From Neoakkermansia glycaniphila (GTDB lineage Bacteria > Verrucomicrobiota > Verrucomicrobiia > Verrucomicrobiales > Akkermansiaceae), in the NCBI RefSeq assembly GCF_001683795.1, contig NZ_LIGX01000021.1, forward strand, positions 46,429-110,428: a stretch of DNA of 64,000 bases, in the 5' to 3' direction. The position numbers were made by a program, and so were the translations under genes. Below, in pieces: positions 37,533 through 47,605 of the stretch. Below the pieces are notes generated by a model that made no database searches, had not been told where the DNA came from, and worked only from the letters and a program-made list of their open reading frames with translations. Positions within the stretch are counted from its first letter, which is position 1, and every line of letters begins with the position of its first letter.

Positions 37533-39727
37533 AACACGGCTTCCTCAGCTTCTGCACCCTGCTCTTCCTCCTCATCTGCCTCAACGGATGCGGCGACTCG
37601 GCTCGCGCACGCGGCGTCGCCTGGCAGCCCGAACCGGAAGAACAGGACATGCCCCTCGGCTTCCCCGGCAAAAACACGCCCGACTATGCGAAAAAATGGC
37701 GCATGCCCCCCGGCTTCGCCCCCACGGACAAATCCCCCGGCTTCATCGCCTCGTGGAACGCCCGCTGCCGCTCGTGGCTCGAAAACGCCATCAAACAGCA
37801 AGAAGAAACCGTCGCATCCCTCGAACGCCTCAAGGAACAGGCACAGAATCCGGCCGAAAAACGCCATCACGAAACCACCCTCAAAACAGCCCGCAACCAG
37901 CTTGCCGCCTACCGCACCCGCCTCGACGGCGGCCCCTACATCCGGCTGCAACGTCCCGAAGACCTTCCGGCAGCACTCCCATGGGAAAGCAACTGGGACG
38001 AACCGGAACTGGGAGACCCCCGTGCCACCAAAGGCGGCACTCTCCGCCTGCCCATCACCCGCTCCTTCCCGGACACATTCCGCCCCTTCGGCCCGAACAG
38101 CAACAACGGATTCCGCCGCTACCTCTACGACGACATCGCCATGGACCTCGTCACCATTCACCCCGGCACCGGAGCCATCATCCCCGGACTGGCGGACAAA
38201 TGGGCCGTCTCGGACGACGGACGAACCGTCTACTACCACATCGACGACAAAGCCACCTTCACCGACGGCACCCCCATCACGACGCGCGACTTCCTCACCG
38301 CCATCTACATCCGCACCTCCCCCTACGCCAAAGCCTCCTACTACCAGAACTACTACCTCGAAAACATCGCCGGCATCACCCTCTACGGCCCGCGCACCTT
38401 CTCCGTCACCCTCCCGGCCCGTGCGCCCATGCCCGTCTACAAAGCCGCACTCACCTGCGACCCCACCCACTTCTACAGCGAATTCGGCGCGGACTACGCC
38501 GAACGCTACCAGTGGCGCACACCGCCCGGAACCGGGGGCTACGCCGTCTCTCCGGACAACGTCATCCGCGGCACGCAAATCGGCCTGCGACGCATCCCCG
38601 ACTGGTGGGCCAAAAACCGCAAATACGCGCGCTACTCCTGCAACGTCGACGACATCCTCTACCTCTTCTATGCCGACCCGGCCAAAGTCCGCGAACTCTT
38701 CCGTATCGGCGAACTCGACGTCCTCTCCCTCCGGGAACCGGAACACTGGTACGAAGGCATGGAAATTCCAGAAGTCCACCACGGCTACATCCGCCGCGCC
38801 GAATTCCACAACATCTGGCCACGCTCCCCCTTCGGCTTCTTCCTCAACACCTCACGCCCCCCCTTCAACGACAAAAACATCCGGCTGGGACTGCATCATG
38901 CCATGAACATCGACGGCATCATCGACACCGTCTTCCGGGGAGACTACCGCCGCCTCCACTCCTACGCCACCGGATTCGGCAAATACACCAACCCCTCCAT
39001 CCGCGCCCGCGAATACTCCCCGGAAAAAGCCCGCGAATACTTCGCCATGGCAGGCTACACGCGGACAGACCGCGAAGGCTACCTCTGCACTCCCGGAGGA
39101 AAACGCCTCACCGTCGAAATCTCCTACGCCAACGAACCCCTCTACAACATCTTCATGAGCAAACTCCGGGAAGACGCCGCGCGATGCGGCGTCGAAATCC
39201 TGCCGGACTCGCTCGACACCATGGTCTTCTTCCGCAAAGTCATGGACAAACGCCATCAGGCCGCCGTCTGGTCCTGGGGCTTCACTCCGCCCATCCCCCG
39301 CCTCCATCAGGGATTCCACTCCAGCTTCGCCTACGACAGCAAAGGAAACGTCGCCACCACGACCAACAACATCACCGCCTACGCCGACGACGACCTTGAC
39401 GAAGCCCTCATCGACGAACGCGACGCCACCACCGAACAGGAAGCCGTCGCCGCCTCGCACCGCGCCCAGCAGCTCATCCACGACTCCGCCACATGGATAC
39501 CCGGCTGGACGACCGACTTCTGGCGGCTCGCCTATTGGCGCTGGATCCAATGGCCCCGCAGCGAAACCACCAACTTCGCCCCGCCCCGCTACTACGACCC
39601 GCTCGACAGCCACCTCTACTGGATCGACGAAAACGAAAAAGCCGCCACCATCCGCGCCCGGCACAACGGCGAAACCTACCCTGAAAAACAGGAAAACATC
39701 CCCCTGCCTCCCGGCCAGACACCTTAA
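37529..39727 (+). CDS. Peptide-binding lipoprotein (OppA family, SBP_bac_5)
   Basis: A 732-residue solute-binding lipoprotein. Signal peptide MKHGFLSFCTLLFLLICLNG with lipobox LNGC. A charged helical stretch of about 140 residues (QQEETVASLERLKEQAQN) precedes the SBP_bac_5 domain, which begins near TKGGTLRLPITRSFPDTFRP and includes TDGTPITTRDFLTAIYIRTS and SRPPFNDKNIRLGLHHAMNID. It should capture peptides outside the inner membrane for the permeases. The position between the permease and ATPase genes, overlapping the former by 4 nt, supports co-translation. Confidence 0.9.
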   Translation: MKHGFLSFCTLLFLLICLNGCGDSARARGVAWQPEPEEQDMPLGFPGKNTPDYAKKWRMPPGFAPTDKSPGFIASWNARCRSWLENAIKQQEETVASLERLKEQAQNPAEKRHHETTLKTARNQLAAYRTRLDGGPYIRLQRPEDLPAALPWESNWDEPELGDPRATKGGTLRLPITRSFPDTFRPFGPNSNNGFRRYLYDDIAMDLVTIHPGTGAIIPGLADKWAVSDDGRTVYYHIDDKATFTDGTPITTRDFLTAIYIRTSPYAKASYYQNYYLENIAGITLYGPRTFSVTLPARAPMPVYKAALTCDPTHFYSEFGADYAERYQWRTPPGTGGYAVSPDNVIRGTQIGLRRIPDWWAKNRKYARYSCNVDDILYLFYADPAKVRELFRIGELDVLSLREPEHWYEGMEIPEVHHGYIRRAEFHNIWPRSPFGFFLNTSRPPFNDKNIRLGLHHAMNIDGIIDTVFRGDYRRLHSYATGFGKYTNPSIRAREYSPEKAREYFAMAGYTRTDREGYLCTPGGKRLTVEISYANEPLYNIFMSKLREDAARCGVEILPDSLDTMVFFRKVMDKRHQAAVWSWGFTPPIPRLHQGFHSSFAYDSKGNVATTTNNITAYADDDLDEALIDERDATTEQEAVAASHRAQQLIHDSATWIPGWTTDFWRLAYWRWIQWPRSETTNFAPPRYYDPLDSHLYWIDENEKAATIRARHNGETYPEKQENIPLPPGQTP

Positions 39728-39733
39728 CCAGCC

Positions 39734-40708
<975 letters not shown>

Positions 40709-40728
40709 CACCCTCACCGCACACCGCC

Positions 40729-41754
40729 ATGGAAACACCGCTCCTCGACGTCCAGCACCTTAAAACATATTTCCCTGTCCGCAAAGGCATCCTCATGCGC
40801 CGAGCCGGATGGGTCAAAGCCGTGGACGACGTCTCCCTCACCATCCGCGAAGGAGAAACCCTCGGCCTCGTCGGTGAATCCGGCTGCGGCAAATCCACCA
40901 TCGGCAAAACCATCGTCCGCCTCCTCAAACCCACCGCAGGCCGCATCCTCTTTCAGGGAACCGACATCTCAAACCTCTCCGAACACCGCCTCCGTCCCCT
41001 CCGGCCCGGCATCCAAATGGTCTTCCAGGACCCCGCCGACTCCCTCAACCAGCGCATGTCCGTCGGCCAAATCGTCGCCGAACCCTACCTCATCCACCGC
41101 ATCGGCACCCCTGCAGAACGCCGCGACCGTGTCCGCGCCCTCCTCGACCGCGTCGGCCTCCCGCCGAACGCCATCGACCGCTTCCCCTTCGAATTCTCCG
41201 GCGGCCAGCGCCAGCGCATCGGCATCGCCCGCGCCCTCGCACTCAACCCGAAACTCCTCATCCTCGACGAACCCGTCTCCGCGCTCGACGTCTCCGTCCA
41301 ATCGCAAGTCCTCAACCTCCTCCTCGACCTGCAGGAAGAAAGAAAACTCTCCTACCTCTTCATCGCGCACGACCTCGCCGTCGTCAAACACATCTCGGAC
41401 CGCGTTGCCGTCATGTACCTCGGCAAAATCGTCGAAACAGCTCCCTCTGAAGAAATCTACAAAAACCCGAAACACGCCTACACCAAGGCCCTCATCTCCG
41501 CCATCCCCGAACCGGATCCGGCGAAGAAAAACAATGCCCGGCCCCTGCCCGGCGATGTCCCTTCCCCCATCGACCCGCCCGCAGGCTCCGCCTTCGGCCA
41601 TCGCATCGGCCACCCGGCCTACGAACAAAGCATCGGCATCGACCTCACGCCCGTCGAAATCGCCATGAGCCACTTCGTCGCGCCCGATCCCTGCGCTCTC
41701 GAAGCAGACGACCTCTTGCAGGCTCAACAGGCTGCAAACCGCCGGACATCCTGA
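40729..41754 (+). CDS. Oligopeptide ABC transporter ATPase (OppF-like)
   Basis: A 341-residue nucleotide-binding subunit. [20 protein letters not shown] is the OppF-specific N-terminus; Walker [15 protein letters not shown] loop [12 protein letters not shown], signature [15 protein letters not shown], Walker [16 protein letters not shown]-loop [11 protein letters not shown]. The C-terminal oligo_HPY domain includes [17 protein letters not shown] 40729 (METPLLDV) chosen; upstream in-frame residues overlap oppD. It is the last gene of the operon. Confidence 0.93.
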   Translation: METPLLDVQHLKTYFPVRKGILMRRAGWVKAVDDVSLTIREGETLGLVGESGCGKSTIGKTIVRLLKPTAGRILFQGTDISNLSEHRLRPLRPGIQMVFQDPADSLNQRMSVGQIVAEPYLIHRIGTPAERRDRVRALLDRVGLPPNAIDRFPFEFSGGQRQRIGIARALALNPKLLILDEPVSALDVSVQSQVLNLLLDLQEERKLSYLFIAHDLAVVKHISDRVAVMYLGKIVETAPSEEIYKNPKHAYTKALISAIPEPDPAKKNNARPLPGDVPSPIDPPAGSAFGHRIGHPAYEQSIGIDLTPVEIAMSHFVAPDPCALEADDLLQAQQAANRRTS

Positions 41755-41781
41755 ACCGCCCGGCAACCGTTCAAAACGGCA

Positions 41782-42834
41782 TCAAACGAAAGTACGAATA
41801 ATCGCCTTATTGCGAAGCCGCTCCACCCACTGGCGATAACGCTCTTCACTGCGCTTGCGACGCACGGAGGCATCCACCTCTTCCTTCACCTTGCTCAGAG
41901 GAGGAGCGGGAGCCAGCGACTTATCCACCACACGCACAATCGTAAAACCACCGTGCTGCAACGTTTGGGGGTCCGGCCTGTCAACCAGCGGCCCTACAAT
42001 TTCCCCAACCGGCGCACTGAACACCACGGAAGCAAACTCCGCTGCCAGCTCGCCGCGCTTGATGCGATCCCAGCGCCCCCCCTTCTCCGCCATGGAATCC
42101 GATGAATACTCCTTGGCTGCGTCGGCAAATGAAATCTCTTTATTCTTCAGCTTCTTGGCCACCTCTTCAGCCAGCAGAAACTGATCGTCCGGAGTTTTGG
42201 ACGGATCATACGGAATGAACGGAATGAAAATCTTATCGTACACGATCGAATCCTGCGTCAAATCGCGGAAATCGGACTTGATCTTCTGATACTCAGCATT
42301 GATCTCATCCGGCGTAGGCGGAATATTGCGGTCGAACCGGCTGCTGCGCATCGCATTCACGATCTCCTGCTTCCTGATCGACTCGCGGAAATCCGTCAAA
42401 TTCTGCCCCGCCGCCTGCAACCCCTTGAGGAAAGCATCGCGGTTACCGTTGAAACGCGTCAGAATATGGTAATTGATCGCCGTCTCGATATGGTCGTCGC
42501 GCATCATATACCCCTTCTCTTCAAACTCGCCCAGCACCAGCTCGCGCTCAATCAAATCATTCAGAATCATCTTCTTCGCATTGGCCAGCTCCGAAAAGAA
42601 CTTGGGACCCTGCTTGGGATACAGCACCTGCAACTCCCGGAGAATCGGATACAGGGAAGCTCTCACTTCCGCCGTCGTAATCGGACGACCGTTCACCGAA
42701 GCTGCTATGCGATTCACCACGCGCTGGGGCTTGGGCCTGCCGGCCTCCGGCTGCTCCTGCGCCGAAACGGGCAACACACCGGACACGAACAGAAAAGCGC
42801 AAACGGGAAGTGTAACAGGGAAAAATTTCATCAT
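41782..42834 (-). CDS. SurA-like peptidyl-prolyl isomerase (parvulin)
   Basis: A 350-residue periplasmic foldase. A signal peptide (about 1-26, ending PVSA) is followed by a SurA N-terminal chaperone domain (VVNRIAASVNGRPITTAEV). One parvulin domain lies at about 195-310 (KLKNKEISFADAAKEYSSDS, GGRWDRIKRGELAAEF, FTIVRVVDKS). E. coli SurA has two parvulin domains, so this is a shorter form. It assists outer-membrane protein folding. It is convergent with the opp operon, with a 27-bp gap. Confidence 0.88.
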   Translation of the reverse strand: MMKFFPVTLPVCAFLFVSGVLPVSAQEQPEAGRPKPQRVVNRIAASVNGRPITTAEVRASLYPILRELQVLYPKQGPKFFSELANAKKMILNDLIERELVLGEFEEKGYMMRDDHIETAINYHILTRFNGNRDAFLKGLQAAGQNLTDFRESIRKQEIVNAMRSSRFDRNIPPTPDEINAEYQKIKSDFRDLTQDSIVYDKIFIPFIPYDPSKTPDDQFLLAEEVAKKLKNKEISFADAAKEYSSDSMAEKGGRWDRIKRGELAAEFASVVFSAPVGEIVGPLVDRPDPQTLQHGGFTIVRVVDKSLAPAPPLSKVKEEVDASVRRKRSEERYRQWVERLRNKAIIRTFV

Positions 42835-42939
42835 GAGTTCGGGTGAACTCTACCTGTAAAACACAAAAACCACAACCCCAAACTACGTCTTCCGCCGAAT
42901 CCTTCCCGGCAAACCGCCTCCGAACACCGGAATGCCACC

Positions 42940-44232
42940 TCAATCACCATCACCATCGGAGGGAATCTGCGGCGTGCGCACCGGCACATCCACCTGAGGC
43001 AAAGCCTTATCCTCCGCCTTCGACTTCGCCGCCACTCCCATCTGCGCCAGCTTCCGCGCACGAGGCAGCAGGCGGGACTCCGCCGTACCGATCGCATTAT
43101 TGTAATGCGACACAGAACTCTTCAACGCCACACCCAATTTCCCCAGATTCTCAAGAAACGTCAGGCAACTCTCATACACCTTGCTACCCTGCTCCGAAAT
43201 CGCCTTCGCCCCCAGCGCCAGCTGCTCCTGCCGCCAGCCGTAGGCCACCGCCTTCAGCAGGGCGATCAGCGTCGAAGGAGTCGCCATCACCACATTGCCC
43301 TCCAGGCACTGCTCGAACAAAGCCGGATCCGCCTCCATCGCCGCATGCAGCAGAGATTCGCCGGGCAGGAACATCACCACGAACTCCGGCGTATTGTCGA
43401 ACATCGCAAAATACCTCTTATCCGCCAGTGCGCGCTGGTGCGCCCGCACCTGCTTCGCATGCTGCGCCAAATGCGCCGCCTGCTCCTCGGGACTCGCCGC
43501 CTCCATCGCCAGCAAATAGGCATCCATAGGCACCTTCGCATCGATCACGACACAACGCCCGCCCGGAAGATTCACCACCATATCGGGGCGGAACGCCCGC
43601 TCATCCTTCACCGAAACCTGCGTCTCGAAATCGCAATGCTCCACCATCCCCGCCAGCTCCACGATCCTCCGCAACTGCAGCTCGCCCCACCTCCCGCGCG
43701 CACTGCGGCTATGCAGGGCGGAACTCAACTTCGACGTCTCCCGCACCAGCTCCACGTGGCTCTGCCGCATCTGCGCCAGATTCTCGCGCAGCGAACCGAG
43801 ATTCTCCTTCCTCTCCTTCTCGATCTCCGCCATCACCGCATGTACCTTCTCCAAAGACTGCCCCACCGGATCCAGCAAATGGCGAATCGCCATCTCCTTC
43901 TTCTCCAGCGAACCCTGGGCCTGCACCTGCTGCGTCTCCAGTTCGGACTTCGCCATCGTCATGAACTGCCTGCCCAAATGCTCCAGACTCTTCCGGGACA
44001 ACTCCGAAAAATCCTCCGACATCCGCAGCCGCAGCATCTCGCTCAACTCCTCCACCTTCTCCGCCCGCAAACGCTCATTCTCCGCATCGCGCCGCGCATT
44101 CTCCAGATCCGCCGCTCCCCGCACCGCCCGATCCCTCTCGCGCATCCACAACAAAAAAAGCAGCAAACTCACCCCTGCCAGCACACACAGCAAAACCGTC
44201 ATCACCACCTGACCGTCGGAAGACATACTCAT
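42940..44232 (-). CDS. rmuC: DNA recombination protein RmuC
   Basis: A 430-residue RmuC. One N-terminal TM (about 8-28), a long coiled coil (about 35-160), then the RmuC nuclease-like domain with SARGRWGELQLRRIVELAGM, FRPDMVVNLPGGRCVVIDAK (PD-(D/E)xK-like core D, xAK) and FDNTPEFVVMFLPGES. It limits inversions at short repeats in E. coli; the biochemical activity is uncertain. The gene lies 51 bp downstream of the small Sel1 gene on the same strand. Confidence 0.92.
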   Translation of the reverse strand: MSMSSDGQVVMTVLLCVLAGVSLLLFLLWMRERDRAVRGAADLENARRDAENERLRAEKVEELSEMLRLRMSEDFSELSRKSLEHLGRQFMTMAKSELETQQVQAQGSLEKKEMAIRHLLDPVGQSLEKVHAVMAEIEKERKENLGSLRENLAQMRQSHVELVRETSKLSSALHSRSARGRWGELQLRRIVELAGMVEHCDFETQVSVKDERAFRPDMVVNLPGGRCVVIDAKVPMDAYLLAMEAASPEEQAAHLAQHAKQVRAHQRALADKRYFAMFDNTPEFVVMFLPGESLLHAAMEADPALFEQCLEGNVVMATPSTLIALLKAVAYGWRQEQLALGAKAISEQGSKVYESCLTFLENLGKLGVALKSSVSHYNNAIGTAESRLLPRARKLAQMGVAAKSKAEDKALPQVDVPVRTPQIPSDGDGD

Positions 44233-44283
44233 GCGCTCATCTTACCACGAACAGCCTCCCGCACCAAGCGAGAAAACCGCATC

Positions 44284-45096
44284 CTACCGACCCGCATCTC
44301 CCTCACGGCCACGCATGCCGGGCCTCACGCATTTAGGCGCATCCTTCAAATCACAGAGCTGCCTCACCGCCCTCGCCCTCAACTCCGCTTCCGCCATCTC
44401 CCGCCGCATCCTCCTCCTCGCCCATACATCATGGAGGCACAATCCGAACAGACTCAGCCCCGCCGCCATCAGGCTGGAACGCAGCATCTCCCATTTGAAC
44501 CTGGCATCACGCTCTTTTCTCGCCTCCTCAGACGCCTCCTGCATATACATGGAAAACGTCTCCTGAGCCGCAACCGAATCACCGTGATCGGCAGCCCGCT
44601 TGTACAAACGCTGAGCCTGACCGCTATCCTGCGGCACTCCTTTTCCCTCGCGATAACACCACGCAAGCGCCCGTTCCGCCCGGCCAAACCCTTGATCGGA
44701 CGATCTCCTGAACCACTGCGCGGCTTGCACATCATCTTTCGGCACGCCGATACCCTCGGAACACGCATGGCCCATCCTGCATTGTGCGATGGGATCACCC
44801 TTCTCCGCCGCTTCCCGAATCTCCGGCACCTCCGCAGCCGCCATCTTGTAAAGCTCCTCTTCTCTGGAACCTCCCGCCATATAATCGCGATATCTCAAAA
44901 CCTCCTCATCACTCAACGAACCTCCGCCGCCGGACAAACACCAATCGTCTCCGAACCATCCATACGTATCCGAACCTTCCCGGAAAGACGCATGGCGCAT
45001 ATAAACGGACACCCCGATTCCGGCACACAACAAAACGGCAGCACAGATAAAAGAACGGCGGCCATGGGCCAAAGGTATCGATTTCACAGGAGTCAT
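44284..45096 (-). CDS. Membrane-anchored Sel1-repeat protein (short)
   Basis: A 270-residue protein with a TM or signal-anchor at about 14-32 (SFICAAVLLCAGIGVSVYM). Two clear Sel1 repeats (IAQCRMGHACSEGIGVPKDD and AERALAWCYREGKGVPQDSG) and a degenerate third follow. A second TM lies near 212-230 (SLMAAGLSLFGLCLHDV) with a basic tail. The Sel1 repeats probably face the periplasm and bind a partner protein. ATG 45096 was selected: TATACT lies seven bases upstream and TTGATT 17 bp further. A larger Sel1-repeat gene lies 305 bp upstream. Confidence 0.8.
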   Translation of the reverse strand: MTPVKSIPLAHGRRSFICAAVLLCAGIGVSVYMRHASFREGSDTYGWFGDDWCLSGGGGSLSDEEVLRYRDYMAGGSREEELYKMAAAEVPEIREAAEKGDPIAQCRMGHACSEGIGVPKDDVQAAQWFRRSSDQGFGRAERALAWCYREGKGVPQDSGQAQRLYKRAADHGDSVAAQETFSMYMQEASEEARKERDARFKWEMLRSSLMAAGLSLFGLCLHDVWARRRMRREMAEAELRARAVRQLCDLKDAPKCVRPGMRGREGDAGR

Positions 45097-45103
45097 GCAC
45101 GAA

Positions 45104-45132
45104 AGTATAGGTAAAAACAGACACGGAATCAA
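45104..45132 (-). promoter_or_regulatory. Promoter of the short Sel1 gene, predicted leaderless
   Basis: Minus-strand TTGATT (45127-45132), 17-bp spacer and TATACT (45104-45109), seven bases before the ATG at 45096. Confidence 0.6.
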
Positions 45133-45343
45133 CCGGAATCCTCCGCGACGCAAAAATGCCGACAGCACATCCGATAAACGCCTGCCCTCGGCAGGCACAC
45201 ACCGGACACGCCTCCTCATGAATGAAGAACCGCCCACCCTTGGACAAGCCGTCGGACTACGGCACCGCCACGCCATTCAAACCGGCCATCGCACCCTGAA
45301 GAACCACGCTCATCCATCAGGGCAACGCCAGCTTGCTGCATCC

Positions 45344-45425
45344 GAACAAGGTAAACAACACACTCCCGGGCATCACGCGAATCCGCCGCCCTGCGGGCCC
45401 CTCACTCCGCCTGTTTACCTTGTTC
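45344..45425. repeat. 14-bp inverted repeat straddling the end of the large Sel1 gene
   Basis: GAACAAGGTAAACA (45344-45357) and its exact reverse complement (45412-45425) flank a 54-bp spacer. The right arm encodes the last residues of the large Sel1 protein, so the mRNA would fold into a long stem around the stop codon. There is no T-run. The rest of the 305-bp gap to the short Sel1 gene (45097-45401) holds only that gene's promoter. Confidence 0.65.
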
Positions 45426-47159
45426 AAACGCTTCCTGAAACATATCCCGCATGGGAGGAGCATCACCGAGAGGGGCAAGAGTGTCACTGGGAACAGGGAG
45501 CGCGCTGCTTGCCCTCTGCCGCAAGATCTCTTTTGCAGGAGCAAATCCCTGCTGTGCCGCCTTCTCTAGCCAGAAAACACCTTTCTCCTCATCCTGTGAC
45601 GTTCCTTTGCCCACCATATAGCAACCGCCCAGATTATATTGCGCCTGGGCATCCCCCTGTTGAGCCGCCTTCTCCGTCCATGAAAATCCTTTCTCGACAT
45701 CCTGCTGCACGCCTCTGCCTTCCAGGTACAAAACACCCATTGCTGTTTGAGCATCAGCATATCCCTGCTGTGCCGCCTTTTCATACCACGTGAAAGCCTG
45801 CCTGTCATTCTGCGGTACTCCTTTGCCCTTCTGATAAATGACGCCCAAATTACACTGAGCTGGAGCATAACCCCGCTGAGCCGCCTTTTCATACCATGCA
45901 AAAGCCTGTCTGTCATCCTGCGGCACGCCTTCGCCATCATGATATAAATTGCCAAGCTGATATTGCGCTTGAGAATTCCCCTGCTGTGCCGCCTTCTCCA
46001 TCCATGCAAATCCTTTCTCGGCATCCTGCGGTGCTCCTTTGCCTTCCAGATAGCAAAAACCCAGTACCATTTGAGCCTGGGCATCCCCCTGCCGTGCAGC
46101 CTTCTCTGCCCATGCAAATGCTTTCTCGACATCCTGCGACACTCCTTTGCCTTCCAGATAGAAGAAACCCAACTTACCTTGAGCCTCGGCATTTCCCTGT
46201 TTCGCCGCCTTTTCATACCATGCAAAAGCCTGTCTGTCATCCTGCGGCACGCCTTTGCCATCACAATAGAAATTGCCAAGCAGATATTGCGCTTGAGCAT
46301 ATCCCTGCTGGGCCGCCTTTTCATACCATTCGAAAGCCAGCCTGTCATCCTGCGGCACTTCTTTGCCTTCCAGATAGCAAAAACCCAGTACCATTTGAGC
46401 TGCGGCATTTCCCTGCTGTGCCGCCTTCTCCAGCCATGCAAATCCTTTCTCGACATCCTGCTGCACGCCTCTGCCTTCCAGGTACAAAACACCCATTGCT
46501 ATTTGAGCACCAGCATATCCCTGCTGGGCCGCTTTCTCTATCCATATAAAAGCCTGACTGTCATCCCGCGGCGTTCCTGTACCATCATAATAGCAGAGAC
46601 CCAGATTATATTGCGCCTGGGCATTTCCCTGCTTCGCCGCCTTCTCCATCCATGCAAATCCTTTCTCGGCATCCTGCGGCGCTCCTTTGCCTTCCAGATA
46701 GCAAAAACCCAGTACCATTTGAGCCTGGGCATCCCCCTGCCGTGCAGCCTTCTCTGCCCATGCAAATGCTTTCTCGACATCCTGCGACACTCCTTTGCCT
46801 TCCAGATAGAAGAAACCCAGCGTACCTTGAGCCTCGGCATTTCCCTGCTCTGCCGCTTTGCGCATCCATTGCGCCGCCTGATCGAAATCCTGCACGGCAC
46901 CGCCGGTACCCCGGCCATAACGCAGGCCGAGTTCACATTGCGCCAAGGCGTCACCCTGCTCCGCAGCCGCCATCACAGCGGACAAATCTTTCTGTGAATA
47001 GCCGGAGGCATCGCCGGATCCGGCCATCAATACTTCACCCCCTCCGTTCTCGGCAGCAACAAGCGCAGCCATGCCGCAACATCCCACCCCCAGGGCAAAC
47101 GCAACAATCTTGCCTGCTACCCTTGCAGAATACTTTTCAAAGAAACAATAACGGTACAT
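45402..47159 (-). CDS. Large secreted Sel1-repeat protein
   Basis: A 585-residue protein. A signal sequence lies at about 15-36 (AGKIVAFALGVGCCGMAALV). Thirteen Sel1 repeats of 36-37 residues follow (residues 69-537), then a short tail. The consensus is GxAxAQxxLGxxYxxGKGVPQDxxxAFxWYEKAAxQ, the TPR-like Sel1 helix pair. Such arrays form a solenoid that binds proteins, often outside the cytoplasm. Repeats 2-3 and 8-9 are almost identical, showing recent duplication. The opposite strand is also open through the array, an artefact of the 108-bp unit. Partner unknown. Confidence 0.88.
   Translation of the reverse strand: MYRYCFFEKYSARVAGKIVAFALGVGCCGMAALVAAENGGGEVLMAGSGDASGYSQKDLSAVMAAAEQGDALAQCELGLRYGRGTGGAVQDFDQAAQWMRKAAEQGNAEAQGTLGFFYLEGKGVSQDVEKAFAWAEKAARQGDAQAQMVLGFCYLEGKGAPQDAEKGFAWMEKAAKQGNAQAQYNLGLCYYDGTGTPRDDSQAFIWIEKAAQQGYAGAQIAMGVLYLEGRGVQQDVEKGFAWLEKAAQQGNAAAQMVLGFCYLEGKEVPQDDRLAFEWYEKAAQQGYAQAQYLLGNFYCDGKGVPQDDRQAFAWYEKAAKQGNAEAQGKLGFFYLEGKGVSQDVEKAFAWAEKAARQGDAQAQMVLGFCYLEGKGAPQDAEKGFAWMEKAAQQGNSQAQYQLGNLYHDGEGVPQDDRQAFAWYEKAAQRGYAPAQCNLGVIYQKGKGVPQNDRQAFTWYEKAAQQGYADAQTAMGVLYLEGRGVQQDVEKGFSWTEKAAQQGDAQAQYNLGGCYMVGKGTSQDEEKGVFWLEKAAQQGFAPAKEILRQRASSALPVPSDTLAPLGDAPPMRDMFQEAFEQGKQAE
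45549..46955 (-). repeat. Array of thirteen 108-bp Sel1 repeat units
   Basis: Thirteen in-frame units of 108-111 bp. Units 2-3 (46629-46844) and 8-9 (45981-46196) differ at only a few bases. Units 5 and 12 are also nearly identical. The pattern suggests unequal crossing-over or conversion of a multi-unit block. Confidence 0.85.
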
Positions 47160-47605
47160 ATATAGACATTAATTGAATGAATCATACCAGGGAATACAAA
47201 GAAGTCAAACACCCCATTCGTCCCTTTTCATCTTGAATAACGCTCCAACAACCGCATCGTCCGAAATCAGACGCTCTTTTATCAAAAAAAATCTCTTCGC
47301 CCCAATAAATGTCCGGCACATCCGGTTTATCACATCCTCTTCCGCCCCCCCAAGAGCAGCGCTCTCAATCGCAAAGCTCATTCCTCGACACAGCCTGCCA
47401 TGCGAGCCCGATACGAGCCTGCATTCGGCAAACTTCGCCGCCTCCTCCGCATCATGTTGCGCTTTTCAACCCTGAGTCACCCCGCAGCACCCGGAAAAAC
47501 CGCCAGCGTCGCCCGCCGGAAGGCATACTCTTGCAGCCGACTTGCCATAAAAAGGCTTCTCCACCCAGAGCGAAAACACCTTCCGTCCACAAACAGGAAG
47601 GCAAC
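47160..47605. other. 446-bp intergenic stretch without a convincing gene
   Basis: Between the large Sel1 gene and the SGNH hydrolase gene, both on the minus strand. It holds the Sel1 promoter at one end. Short open frames exist on both strands (100 residues on plus at 47173-47475, about 85 on minus), but none has a recognisable motif or signal peptide. It may be a decayed gene. Confidence 0.4.
47181..47208 (-). promoter_or_regulatory. Promoter of the large Sel1 gene
   Basis: Minus-strand TTGACT (47203-47208), 16-bp spacer, TATGAT (47181-47186); leader about 15 nt. Confidence 0.5.

Noticed and set aside
41755..41781. Terminator between the opp operon and the SurA-like gene
   Set aside because: Only a 5-bp palindrome (CCGTT/AACGG) without a T-run is present in the 27-bp gap.
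45549..46955. CRISPR-like regular repeats
   Set aside because: The regular units are protein-coding Sel1 repeats with no unique spacers. No cas genes are present. No other CRISPR-like array was seen in the window.
45747..46997. Plus-strand frames with repeats opposite the large Sel1 gene
   Set aside because: The 108-bp unit is divisible by three, so every frame without a stop stays open through the array. The Sel1 consensus is on the minus strand.
47173..47475. A 100-residue plus-strand frame in the gap next to the large Sel1 gene
   Set aside because: No motif, no promoter, and codon usage unlike other genes. Not supported as a gene.
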